From JAWXTP01 sp044433415 (lineage in GTDB: Bacteria; Bacteroidota; Bacteroidia; Bacteroidales; Rikenellaceae), in the NCBI GenBank assembly GCA_044433415.1, contig JAWXTP010000057.1, positions 1 through 17,341 of the forward strand: 17,341 bases of DNA, read 5' to 3'. Below the pieces are notes generated by a model that was not told the origin of the DNA, made no database searches, and saw only the letters and a list, made by a program, of their open reading frames with translations. Positions 6,870 through 14,244 of this stretch are shown piece by piece. Each line of letters begins with the position of its first letter. Positions within the stretch are counted from its first letter, which is position 1. The position numbers and the translations under genes are program-made.

Positions 6870-9584
6870 ATGGTGCGCTTTGCTTTTAACCCTAATAAAT
6901 CATCAAGAGAAAGAATAGAGAAATTAAGTAAACAAGGTGTCTCTGCTACATTCTCTGCTTTATTTAGACCACAGTCAATAGAAAAAAATGAAGTCAATAA
7001 CTTACATAAGAAATTTGTACATGAGACTGAAGTTTTCGAATTGATTGAAGTTATAGATGGGACAAAAAAGGATGAAAACTTATTGGGGTTTTTGGACTAT
7101 GATAAAATTAAAAGAGGGAATATGTGTCGCCACATTGTCTGTGTTTTGCCATATCGTGCCTCTTGTGATGCTTTTGAGGATTTGCTAAAAAGGAATAGAG
7201 GTAAGTTTAAAAATTTATTTACGTATGAGGTAATTAATATTTCTGGAGTCGAAGACCCAACCAAATATGATACAGAGAGCGTTAAAGCAAGGATTCTGGA
7301 TTGTGAAACTAAGGGAATCAAAACAATAACTCTTACTGTAAATAAGATGCTTACAGGTAGTACTGTTGAGCAGTGGGACACTATGCTTTACCTAAAAGAT
7401 TCAGCTTCACCACAAGAGTATGACCAGGCGATATTTAGGCTTCAAAACCAATATATCAAAAGTTTTATTGCAAAAGATGGAAAGATTATAAAATACAACA
7501 TGAAGCCTCAAACACTACTTGTTGATTTTAATCCCAATCGTATGTTTTATATGCAGGAGCAGAAATCACAAATCTATAATGTGAATGTTGATGAAAGTGG
7601 TAACGATAAATTAGAGGAGCGATTACGAGAGGAATTGCGTATATCTCCAATCATAGTACTTAATGAAAATAAAATCAAAGAGGTAACTCCGACTGACATA
7701 TTGTCTGTTATTAGCGAATATTCTCAAAATAAGAGCGTTAATGATGAGGCTAAGGGTATTCCGATTGACGTCAATTTGCTATTCTCTAATAAAGAGCTAT
7801 TAGCTGAGATTGGTCGTCAAAATCCGATTGACTCAAAAGGAGGACTTAAAATACCACCAGTGCAGGGAGATGAAGATGAAATTGATACTACAAGTAAGGA
7901 TGATAATGATATAGATAATACAGAGTCAAAATCACCAAAAAAACTTGAGCCTAAAGAAGAGCGTAAAGAGTGGGAGGATAAATTTAAAGCCTATTACACA
8001 CGTATTCTTTTCTTTGCATTCTTAACAAATAGTAAGGTTAGTTCACTTCGTAAGATAATCGAAGTTATAGACTCTGACGAAGATAATGTTAGAATAGCTA
8101 AGCATATTGATATAAAAAAATCAATACTCGAAATCCTCTTATTAATGAATCCATTTAATCTAAGTGGTTTAGATTATAAAATATGGAATATAAATAGGTT
8201 AGCAAATGATAAGGATAAAGAACCTTTAAATAGGTGCACAACAGCAATGTGTAAGTTTGGTCGTATGTCTGAATCAGAAATTGTAACTCCACTACATATT
8301 GCCGAGGAAATGGTTGCAACACTTCCAGACAGTGCAATGAGAGCTGGTAATAATATTCTTGATATAAACTCTAAGCAGGGAGAGTTTGCAATCGTGCTTT
8401 ATAAACGATCTAATGGGACTCTAAAAGATACGATATATTCGATACCATCGTCACCAATTGCCTATGAGTTTACTCGCAAGATTTATGAAGCACTCGAAAT
8501 GCCAATTGAAAATATTTTCAAGGGCTTTATATCATATGATATAATAGAAGATAATAACACAGAAATAATAGAAAGATTACAAAATATGAAATTTAATACA
8601 GTGGTGGGAAATCCTCCGTATCAAGCAAATGATGGTGGAGGTATGGGGTCAAGTGCACTTCCAATATATCAAGATTTTGTTAAGATTGCTAAAACAGTAT
8701 GCGTATCTAACATTTGTATGATTATGCCTTCTAGGTGGTTCACGGGAGGACGTGGTCTTGATGAGTTCAGAGATATAATGTTGCAGGATAAGAATATACG
8801 AAGAATAAATGATTATCCCAATGCTTCTGATTGTTTCCCAGGGGTTGAAATAAAAGGTGGAGTATGTTTCTTTCTGAGGGGAGAACATACTCATGATTTA
8901 TGTACAGTAAATACAATTGTGAATGATTCAACTATTACTGCTAATAGACCTTTGTTGGAATTGGGTTCAGATATTTTCATTAGAGACAGTAGGGCAATAT
9001 CAATACTTAGAAAGGTACAAATGCTTGGAGAGGATAGTTTTTCGAATTTAATTAGCGCTAATGATCCTTTTGGGTTTGACATTCGGGAATCTGGAAGTTA
9101 TAAAAGAGTAAAGCAACAATTTGTAACAGAGCCATTTGATGGTGCTGTAAAATTCTATTATAATGGCTGGCGAACAAAAGGAGTTGGTTATATTAAAGAA
9201 AAAGAAGTGCGCAAAAATAAAGATATTATTTCTGGTTATAAAATATTAGTACCAAAGGCTTGGGGTGTAGGCAATGTATTTACAGATTGGCTTAAACCTT
9301 TTATTGTTGAAGGTAAATCTTGTTGTACTGAAACATACTTATTAGTTGGTACGAAACTAAAGAAACGAGAAGCAGATAATATTATTTCTTATACGCAAAC
9401 AAGATTTTTTCACTTAATGTTATCATTAATGAAGCTTACACAAAACACGATGCAAAAGGCCTATAGTTTTATTCCAATTCAAGATTTTACAAAAGTGTGG
9501 AATGATGAAAAACTATACAAAAAATACAAATTGACACCTGATGAAATCAACTTCATCGAGTCGACAATTAAACCAATGGAATAA
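6870..9584 (+). CDS. C-terminal fragment: helicase lobe 2 plus Eco57I-type adenine-N6 methyltransferase
   Basis: 904 aa from the first ATG after the premature stop; the true coding frame starts at 6792. Lobe 2 of the helicase is at about residues 60-200, with MLTGSTVEQWDTMLYLKD and the motif VI-like QEYDQAIFRLQNQY (about 182-195). An acidic, low-complexity linker lies at about 334-372. The methyltransferase begins with IVTPLHIAEEMV, then SAM motif I in the form ILDINSKQGEFA (496-507) and catalytic NPPY (581-584), the gamma-class N6-adenine signature. The remaining 300 residues should hold the target-recognition domain. They end YSFIPIQDFTKVWNDEKLY...LTPDEINFIE, a tail typical of Eco57I-like methylases. 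If translation restarts at 6870 this piece could still methylate DNA; whether it does is unknown. Confidence 0.78.
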   Translation: MVRFAFNPNKSSRERIEKLSKQGVSATFSALFRPQSIEKNEVNNLHKKFVHETEVFELIEVIDGTKKDENLLGFLDYDKIKRGNMCRHIVCVLPYRASCDAFEDLLKRNRGKFKNLFTYEVINISGVEDPTKYDTESVKARILDCETKGIKTITLTVNKMLTGSTVEQWDTMLYLKDSASPQEYDQAIFRLQNQYIKSFIAKDGKIIKYNMKPQTLLVDFNPNRMFYMQEQKSQIYNVNVDESGNDKLEERLREELRISPIIVLNENKIKEVTPTDILSVISEYSQNKSVNDEAKGIPIDVNLLFSNKELLAEIGRQNPIDSKGGLKIPPVQGDEDEIDTTSKDDNDIDNTESKSPKKLEPKEERKEWEDKFKAYYTRILFFAFLTNSKVSSLRKIIEVIDSDEDNVRIAKHIDIKKSILEILLLMNPFNLSGLDYKIWNINRLANDKDKEPLNRCTTAMCKFGRMSESEIVTPLHIAEEMVATLPDSAMRAGNNILDINSKQGEFAIVLYKRSNGTLKDTIYSIPSSPIAYEFTRKIYEALEMPIENIFKGFISYDIIEDNNTEIIERLQNMKFNTVVGNPPYQANDGGGMGSSALPIYQDFVKIAKTVCVSNICMIMPSRWFTGGRGLDEFRDIMLQDKNIRRINDYPNASDCFPGVEIKGGVCFFLRGEHTHDLCTVNTIVNDSTITANRPLLELGSDIFIRDSRAISILRKVQMLGEDSFSNLISANDPFGFDIRESGSYKRVKQQFVTEPFDGAVKFYYNGWRTKGVGYIKEKEVRKNKDIISGYKILVPKAWGVGNVFTDWLKPFIVEGKSCCTETYLLVGTKLKKREADNIISYTQTRFFHLMLSLMKLTQNTMQKAYSFIPIQDFTKVWNDEKLYKKYKLTPDEINFIESTIKPME

Positions 9585-9622
9585 TTGTTTTCAGTTAGAA
9601 GTATTTTATCATATTTTTATAT

Positions 9623-9630
9623 TATCTTTG
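9623..9630 (+). promoter_or_regulatory. Candidate -7 element for the small-ORF pair
   Basis: TATCTTTG, full match to TAnnTTTG, lies 20 bases before the ATG at 9650. No good TTTG -33 box is seen. The placement suggests the small ORFs have their own transcript, ended by the terminator at 9932-9960. Confidence 0.45.
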
Positions 9631-9649
9631 TAATCAGAAATATAGGGTA

Positions 9650-9760
9650 ATGGATTTAGGATTAACAGAAATACCTCAACTATTGAGAACTAACTGTAAA
9701 CTCTACAGCGTTATAACAGAAAATGGTTTTACTGAACTAAATTTTGAAAGCTATGAATAA
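9650..9760 (+). CDS. Small ORF, 36 aa, unknown
   Basis: Starts 20 bases after a TATCTTTG promoter element. It encodes a 36-residue peptide beginning MDLGLTEIPQLLRTNCKLYS and ending NFESYE. It ends 24 bases before the next small gene, so the two probably share a transcript. No domain is recognised and no signal peptide is visible; I propose no function. Its length makes it the least certain coding call on the plus strand here; its position between promoter and a more convincing small gene is the main support. Confidence 0.35.
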   Translation: MDLGLTEIPQLLRTNCKLYSVITENGFTELNFESYE

Positions 9761-9784
9761 CGAAAGAGTAAATATGAAACGGCA

Positions 9785-9970
9785 ATGAAACAATTAAAAA
9801 TCACAGAGAAAGATTATCTCAGAGCTCATCGTAAGGCGAGTAGAGAGGCGGAGATCTCAACCTTTGGTAAGCAGGTTTCCCATCGCACTAAGGTGCAGAA
9901 GTCAAAGAAAACATACGACCGTACAGGTAACAAGGCAGCCCTTAAAAAGCTGCCTTTTTTCTTAGCCTAA
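9785..9970 (+). CDS. Small basic protein, 61 aa, unknown function
   Basis: 61 aa, very rich in Lys/Arg and His (TEKDYLRAHRKASREAEI, then HRTKVQKSKKTYDR), without membrane spans. It resembles small basic hypothetical proteins common in Bacteroidales (pattern LTEkDYxxAxRkAsRExEI...hkSKKxYdRk), recalled from memory and not searched. The charge suggests nucleic-acid binding, which is inference. The last codons (KKLPFFLA) are written by the right arm and T-tract of a Rho-independent terminator, so the coding region runs through its own terminator. It lies after the restriction island and the 36-aa ORF, with which it probably forms a short operon. Confidence 0.65.
   Translation: MKQLKITEKDYLRAHRKASREAEISTFGKQVSHRTKVQKSKKTYDRTGNKAALKKLPFFLA
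9932..9960 (+). terminator. Rho-independent terminator overlapping the 3' end of the 61-aa gene
   Basis: AAGGCAGC and GCTGCCTT form a perfect 8-bp GC-rich stem around a 9-base loop, followed by a run of six T (9955-9960). It lies entirely inside the preceding reading frame, whose stop is at 9968-9970. Transcripts ending in the T-run would lack the stop codon. Confidence 0.8.
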
Positions 9971-10030
9971 AAATGTGCGTCAACATTCCAAATTAGCCGT
10001 ATTTGTTATTATATTATAATAGAAGCATGG

Positions 10031-10085
10031 ACTTTACTGGGACTTTACTGGGACTTTACTGGGACTTTACTGGGACTTTACTGGG
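10031..10085. repeat. 11-bp tandem repeat ACTTTACTGGG, five perfect copies
   Basis: Five identical units without any mismatch. It is preceded by GG that continues the pattern, and followed at once by the left arm of an inverted repeat. Perfect identity points to recent slippage or expansion. It is intergenic, about 60 bases after the 61-aa gene. Confidence 0.95.
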
Positions 10086-10144
10086 AGCGACTAAATAATT
10101 GTAGTTTTAGTTTTTGTGATTATTTTAAGTAATCTTTAGTCGCT
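10086..10144. repeat. Inverted repeat AGCGACTAAA / TTTAGTCGCT
   Basis: Perfect 10-bp arms at 10086-10095 and 10135-10144 around a 39-base AT-rich loop. The right arm runs straight into the reverse copy of GTGTCGCGACAAGCG. The AGCGACT element also occurs in the 15817-15885 repeat, tying this region to that one. Confidence 0.75.
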
Positions 10145-10202
10145 TGTCGCGACACAGACTGACCCAGTTCGACCCAGCTAAATTTTTAAAAATATTCAAC
10201 AA

Positions 10203-10237
10203 AAAAAAGGTTGACTTTCTATAAGTCAACCTTTTTT
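10203..10237 (-). terminator. Terminator of the rpsF-rpsR-rplI operon
   Basis: AAAAAAGGTTGACTT and AAGTCAACCTTTTTT form a perfect 15-bp stem with a TCTAT loop. Flanking A-runs give a run of eight T on the minus strand, 85 bases past the rplI stop. Because the stem has T-tracts both ways, it could also stop plus-strand transcripts. Confidence 0.88.
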
Positions 10238-10321
10238 AGATATAATTTTGTCTGTATAGGGCAAATGTACCAAGGTTCTCTTTCGGGAATAACTTAGTTA
10301 CTTGCCGGACACAAAAGCAAC

Positions 10322-10765
10322 TTACTCAGCAGCAACAACTGTAAATTTAACAGTAGCTTTGATATCTTTGTATACTTTAACTGTTGCAGTGTAAGAACCT
10401 AATTCTTTAACTGTTTCAACAGAAATGTTTTTCTTTTCAATAACAACACCTTTAGCAGCTAATGCTTCAACAACTTGCATAGAAGTTACAGAACCAAAGA
10501 TTTTGTTATTTTCAGAAACTTTAGCAGTAAGAACAACCTCTGTAGCTTCGATTTGAGCAACTAATGCAGTTGCATCTTCTCTGAATTTAGCTTCTTTGTG
10601 AGCTTGTTGTTTGATGTTCTCAGCAAGGATTTTTCTTGCTGAAACTGTAGCTAAAGTTGCGTATCCTTGAGGAATAAGGAAGTTATTTGCGTAACCTGGG
10701 CGAACGTTAACGATATCGTTTTTGTGGCCTAAGTTCTCTACGTCTTGTTTAAGTATGATTTCCAT
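10322..10765 (-). CDS. rplI: 50S ribosomal protein L9
   Basis: 147 aa, the usual length of L9. The N-terminal rRNA-binding domain is unmistakable: MEIILKQDVENLGHKNDIVNVRPGYANNFLIPQG. A long Ala/Lys-rich connecting helix follows (about residues 42-75), then the C-terminal domain with KIFGSVTSMQVVEAL. L9 stabilises the L1-stalk side of the 50S subunit and helps keep the reading frame. Last gene of the rpsF-rpsR-rplI operon, 23 bases after rpsR. It is followed by a strong terminator. Confidence 0.97.
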   Translation of the reverse strand: MEIILKQDVENLGHKNDIVNVRPGYANNFLIPQGYATLATVSARKILAENIKQQAHKEAKFREDATALVAQIEATEVVLTAKVSENNKIFGSVTSMQVVEALAAKGVVIEKKNISVETVKELGSYTATVKVYKDIKATVKFTVVAAE

Positions 10766-10788
10766 TTTAATTTACTTTTTATACGTGA

Positions 10789-11055
10789 TTACTTCATTAG
10801 GTCAGTAACGAAAGGTAGAATAGCTAGGTGACGAGCTCTTTTAACAGCTGTAGCTACTTTCTTTTGGTACTTTTGAGACGTTCCAGTTAAACGACGTGGA
10901 AGGATACGACCTTGTTCGTTTAAGAATTTTTTTAAGAATTCTGCGTCTTTGTAATCGATATATTTAATACCGCTTTTTTTGAAACGGCAATATTTTTTCT
11001 TTTTAACCTCTACTGTAGGAGGGTTAAGATATCTGATTTCTGTGTTTTGAGCCAT
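10789..11055 (-). CDS. rpsR: 30S ribosomal protein S18
   Basis: 88 aa. It has the S18 core: KKKYCRFKKSGIKYIDYKDAEFLKKFL, then GRILPRRLTGTSQKYQKKVATAVKRARHLAILPF. S18 pairs with S6 on the platform of the 30S subunit, and here it follows rpsF by only two bases, the usual arrangement. A single Cys (CRF) is present, so the zinc-knuckle form is not seen. Confidence 0.97.
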   Translation of the reverse strand: MAQNTEIRYLNPPTVEVKKKKYCRFKKSGIKYIDYKDAEFLKKFLNEQGRILPRRLTGTSQKYQKKVATAVKRARHLAILPFVTDLMK

Positions 11056-11057
11056 GA

Positions 11058-11399
11058 TTATTCCTCCTTGTTGTTAAGTTTATTTTTTCTTTTCTCTGCG
11101 TATTCAACAGCGTATTTGTCCATTTTGAAAGTTAAGAAACGGATGATGCGCTCTTCACGACGATATTGAGTTTCGATTTTTTCAACTATATCACCTTCAG
11201 CTTCAAATTGGAATAAGAAGTAGAAACCTGTAGATTTCTTTTGAATAGGATAAGCTAGTTTGCGTAGGCCCCAGTTCTCTTCGTTAACGATTTGGCCTCC
11301 GTTTTCGGTAATCACACCGCGGAATTTGTCAACAACCTCTTTAAATTGTACTTCATTAAGTACAGGCGTTGCAATGAAAACGGTTTCGTAATTGTTCAT
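11058..11399 (-). CDS. rpsF: 30S ribosomal protein S6
   Basis: 113 aa, first gene of the operon. The S6 ferredoxin-like fold is recognisable from NNYETVFIATPVLNE at the N-terminus, NWGLRKLAYPIQKKSTGFYFLFQFEA in the middle and YRREERIIRFLTFKMD near the end. It binds 16S rRNA together with S18. The charged tail (EKRKNKLNNKEE) lacks the long acidic extension of E. coli S6. A full Bacteroidetes promoter lies about 45 bases upstream. Confidence 0.97.
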   Translation of the reverse strand: MNNYETVFIATPVLNEVQFKEVVDKFRGVITENGGQIVNEENWGLRKLAYPIQKKSTGFYFLFQFEAEGDIVEKIETQYRREERIIRFLTFKMDKYAVEYAEKRKNKLNNKEE

Positions 11400-11443
11400 T
11401 GTAATAATTTTTTAAATTAATTTTTTTTGCTTAAATTGCGGGA

Positions 11444-11474
11444 CAAAGGTAGTAATTATTTTTAATTTAACAAA
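11444..11474 (-). promoter_or_regulatory. Promoter of rpsF-rpsR-rplI
   Basis: On the minus strand TTTG (11474-11471), 19 bases, then TACCTTTG (11451-11444): both Bacteroidetes sigma-ABfr boxes at the standard spacing. Transcription should start near 11437, giving a leader of about 40 bases before rpsF. This is the best promoter in the window. Confidence 0.8.
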
Positions 11475-11484
11475 ATTTTATACA

Positions 11485-12432
11485 ATGAATTTTAGAACTC
11501 CAATACATTTATTAGCACATAATTACCAAATAAACTATAACGACTCCATCTTTTGTATAGGTTCATGCTTTGCTGAAAATATGTCTAATAGACTCTCTGA
11601 GTGTAAGTTCGAGGTCGATGTAAACCCATTTGGAGTGGTCTATAACCCTATATCTATACAACAATCCCTAGAAAGAATCATAGAAAATATTCCTTTCTCT
11701 GATGAAGGTATTCACTGTGATATTAACTCAGGATTGTATTTTTCTTATGATGCTTATACGCTATTTAATAATGAAATAAAAAGTGAAGTGTTAAGAAAAT
11801 TAAACGAAAAATTAGACCTAGCGCATAAAAATTTTATGAAAAGCACGGTCGTTGTAATAACTCTTGGAACTTCGTTTATTTATAAGCTAAGAAACAGTGG
11901 TGATGTAGTGGCTAACTGCCAAAAACAACACCCTGAAATCTTTCTTCGTGAACGCTTAACAGTGATGGAAGTCTCTCAAGCCCTAAACTCACTTTTCTCT
12001 AAAAACTTATTTAAAGATAAACAGGTGATTCTTACAGTAAGTCCAATACGTCATAAAAAGGATGGCTTTCAGGCTAATATGCTTAGTAAAGCTACATTGT
12101 TATGTGGAGTACATGAGATGTGTGAGAGGTATGAGAATGTAAACTACTTTCCTTCTTATGAAATAATGATGGACGATTTGAGGGATTATAGATTCTATGC
12201 AGAAGATATGATACACCCTTCAGACCTTGCTATAGAATATATTTGGGAGCAGTTTAAGGGGTGTTATATTTCAGAAACTGCACAAAGTATGTTTAAAGAA
12301 ATAAAACTTATACAAAAAAGACTTAATCACAGACCTTTTAATCCAGAAAGTGAAACACACAAGAAATTTTTAACAGAACTAAAAGATAAGATAGAAATTT
12401 TAAACAAAAAAATGGGTAAAAATATATTTTAA
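11485..12432 (+). CDS. GSCFA-family protein
   Basis: 315 aa. The family's name motif is at residues 26-31 (IGSCFAENMSNRL), followed by NPFGVVYNPISI. Later are VVITLGTSFIYKL, VILTVSPIRHKKDGF and DMIHPSDLAIEYIWE. The Gly-Ser block near the N-terminus and the Asp-x-x-His pair near the C-terminus look like blocks I and V of SGNH hydrolases, so an esterase or acyl-transfer role is plausible but unproven. There is no signal peptide. It is transcribed divergently from rpsF across an 85-base gap and is the first gene of a plus-strand run of five. The C-terminus is Lys-rich and probably helical. Confidence 0.88.
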   Translation: MNFRTPIHLLAHNYQINYNDSIFCIGSCFAENMSNRLSECKFEVDVNPFGVVYNPISIQQSLERIIENIPFSDEGIHCDINSGLYFSYDAYTLFNNEIKSEVLRKLNEKLDLAHKNFMKSTVVVITLGTSFIYKLRNSGDVVANCQKQHPEIFLRERLTVMEVSQALNSLFSKNLFKDKQVILTVSPIRHKKDGFQANMLSKATLLCGVHEMCERYENVNYFPSYEIMMDDLRDYRFYAEDMIHPSDLAIEYIWEQFKGCYISETAQSMFKEIKLIQKRLNHRPFNPESETHKKFLTELKDKIEILNKKMGKNIF

Positions 12433-12445
12433 GAGATAAAATTAC

Positions 12446-12453
12446 TACTTTTG
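12446..12453 (+). promoter_or_regulatory. Candidate -7 element upstream of the phosphatase-like gene
   Basis: TACTTTTG matches TAnnTTTG about 60 bases before the start of the next gene. No clear -33 TTTG is seen at the right spacing. It suggests that the phosphatase-like gene can be transcribed separately from the GSCFA gene. Confidence 0.35.
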
Positions 12454-12513
12454 TGACTTGTTTAAATAAAGGGAAGTTTTAGAAGCTCCCAAAAAACGTA
12501 ATAACAATAAAGT

Positions 12514-14169
12514 ATGCAAAAAATTATATTATTAATAACACTTCTTTTTTCTGTTGGGACAAAAGTTTCATATTCACAAGTAAGCTCACTTTACGATGAT
12601 CGTAAAAAGCCTAAACTAGTTGTTCAAATTGTGGTAAGCCACCTAAGATATGACTATTTATCTAAATTTGGTAAAAACACTACAGACTTCGGTGTTAAGA
12701 GATTATTGTCAAACGGAACATATTTTACAAATGCACGTTACGGGTTTATGTTTACACAAACCTCTCCTTGTGTAGCAACAATTTCAACAGGTGCTCAACC
12801 TTCACAACATGGTATCATTGGCGATAGTTGGATAAACTATACAACAAATGAGAATGTAGGAGCAATAGATGATAATACAGTTAAGGGTATAGGAGCAGAT
12901 GAAAATGAAGGTAAATTTTCACCTCGCAATTTGGCTTTCAGTACTATTTCTGATGAGCTTAAACGTCAAAACAGTAAATCTAAGGTTTTCTCTATAGCAA
13001 TGGATGCTAAAGATGCTGTTATAGCTGGTGGAAGCAAACCTGATGGTGTTTATTGGTATGACCAGAGATTTGGATACTTTGCAACAAGTACACATTATGT
13101 TCCTAGTTTACCAGCGTGGGTGAGACAGTTTAATAGTTCAGAGAAAAAAGATAGGTATGCATCAGAATTATGGTACTTGACAAATTACTATAAATCATAT
13201 ACTTATAGAAACGTGTCTTCTGTACTTATTGATACTACAAAAAGATTTTCATATGATACAGGAAGTCCCAAAAAGCAAAAAAATATGATTAGGCTTTTGG
13301 AAACTCCTTTCGGTAATCGTTACGTTAAAGATTTTGCGATAGAAACAATAAAAAATGAAGAATTAGGTAAAGATGAAAACCCTGATTTGTTAATTGTAAA
13401 TTTTGGAGCTACAAAAAAGATAACTGAACTGTATGGTGTAGAATCTACAGAAATAGAGGATGCTTTTTATAAATTAGATAATGACCTAGCTGATTTGATA
13501 GATTATCTTGAAAACAATATAGGTAAGGATAATATTGTTATTATTTTGACTTCAAATCATGGATCTTCAGATAATGTAGCTGCTGATGTTATAGAGATGG
13601 GTAATAAAATTACAAAAACCTTTAATGCTATGCAGTTTGAGGTTTTGATAAAAGGTTTCCTAGGAGCTATGTTAGGACCAGGAGAGTGGGTTAGTGCATA
13701 TAAAAACAGACAGTTATACCTTAATAGACGTTTAATTTATGAGAAGGGGCTATCATTGTCAGATATACAATCTCGAGTTGCAACTTTTGCATTGCAGTTT
13801 GGAGGAGTAGCAAATGCAATGACAGCAACAGCTCTTCAAAATAACTATTATGGTAAGGGAATGGCTCAGAAAATACAAAATAGCTTCTTCCCTAAATATT
13901 CAGGTGACGTGATAGTAAACTTGCTACCAGGGTGGATAGAGCTTGAGAAAGAAAATGCCTCATGGGTTATTTCTTCATCGGGGTCTCCTTACGAATACGA
14001 TACTCACGTTCCCCTAATTTGGTATGGAGGGTCTATATCACCTAACGTGGTGCATAGGTCTATAGATATTATAGATATTGCTCCTACCTTAAGTGAGATA
14101 TTGGGAGTTCCACGACCTAATGCTTCCGAAGGTGAGGCTATTTCTGAAATTATTAATCAGTTAAAATAA
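12514..14169 (+). CDS. Secreted PafA-like alkaline phosphatase family protein, probably inactive
   Basis: 551 aa. Residues 1-21 form a signal peptide (hydrophobic core, cleavage near SYS-Q), so the protein should be periplasmic. The fold matches the alkaline phosphatase/nucleotide pyrophosphatase superfamily, closest to Bacteroidetes PafA: VVSHLRYDYL (41-49), QTSPCVATISTG with the nucleophile-position Thr (T83), HGIIGDSW, LTSNHGSS and YDTHVPLIWYG. Compared with PafA from memory, several active-site residues differ. The metal Asp of VVDQMRYDYL is Ser42. The D-x-x-x-H metal pair falls in ATKKITE. The DH pair is NH. The Lys/Arg monoester-selectivity pair and the Asn after HGIIG are replaced. The Thr and one His remain. 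It therefore looks like a pseudoenzyme, perhaps a binding or scaffold protein. It lies between the GSCFA gene and sufE. Confidence 0.78.
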   Translation: MQKIILLITLLFSVGTKVSYSQVSSLYDDRKKPKLVVQIVVSHLRYDYLSKFGKNTTDFGVKRLLSNGTYFTNARYGFMFTQTSPCVATISTGAQPSQHGIIGDSWINYTTNENVGAIDDNTVKGIGADENEGKFSPRNLAFSTISDELKRQNSKSKVFSIAMDAKDAVIAGGSKPDGVYWYDQRFGYFATSTHYVPSLPAWVRQFNSSEKKDRYASELWYLTNYYKSYTYRNVSSVLIDTTKRFSYDTGSPKKQKNMIRLLETPFGNRYVKDFAIETIKNEELGKDENPDLLIVNFGATKKITELYGVESTEIEDAFYKLDNDLADLIDYLENNIGKDNIVIILTSNHGSSDNVAADVIEMGNKITKTFNAMQFEVLIKGFLGAMLGPGEWVSAYKNRQLYLNRRLIYEKGLSLSDIQSRVATFALQFGGVANAMTATALQNNYYGKGMAQKIQNSFFPKYSGDVIVNLLPGWIELEKENASWVISSSGSPYEYDTHVPLIWYGGSISPNVVHRSIDIIDIAPTLSEILGVPRPNASEGEAISEIINQLK

Positions 14170-14244
14170 TGTGTTTGGTGTGATTTTTTTAGCATTCCGA
14201 GCAAATATCAAATATACAAGTTAACCTTAAATATATTAATTAAG

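Larger units (their letters stand above)
5673..9584 (+). pseudogene. GIY-YIG / helicase / adenine methyltransferase gene broken by an in-frame stop
   Basis: One continuous reading frame of 1303 codons is interrupted only by TAA at 6789-6791; the frame is identical before and after, and 26 further codons precede the next ATG at 6870. Reading through the stop gives, in order, a GIY-YIG-like nuclease, RecA-like lobe 1, lobe 2, an acidic linker, an Eco57I-type gamma methyltransferase and a C-terminal target-recognition region. This resembles single-polypeptide type ISP/IIG restriction enzymes with a GIY-YIG instead of an Mrr-type nuclease. A single substitution (from AAA, CAA, GAA or similar) would explain the break. 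A sequencing error is also possible. As written, nuclease plus lobe 1 are separated from lobe 2 plus methyltransferase, so restriction should be lost. Confidence 0.8.
9971..10321. other. Gene-free spacer with repeats between the small gene and rplI
   Basis: No gene seen. It contains an 11-bp tandem repeat (10031-10085), an inverted repeat AGCGACTAAA/TTTAGTCGCT (10086-10144), a reverse copy of GTGTCGCGACAAGCG (10141-10155), two direct GACCCAG copies (10160-10177) and the rplI terminator (10203-10237). The stretch 10239-10321 shows nothing recognisable. Confidence 0.6.

Noticed and set aside
10031..10085. Tandem repeat considered as a CRISPR array
   Set aside because: The 11-bp units are directly adjacent with no spacers, and there are no cas genes.
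12475..12496. GGGA...TCCC hairpin between the GSCFA and phosphatase-like genes as a terminator
   Set aside because: Only four to five base pairs and followed by A rather than T.
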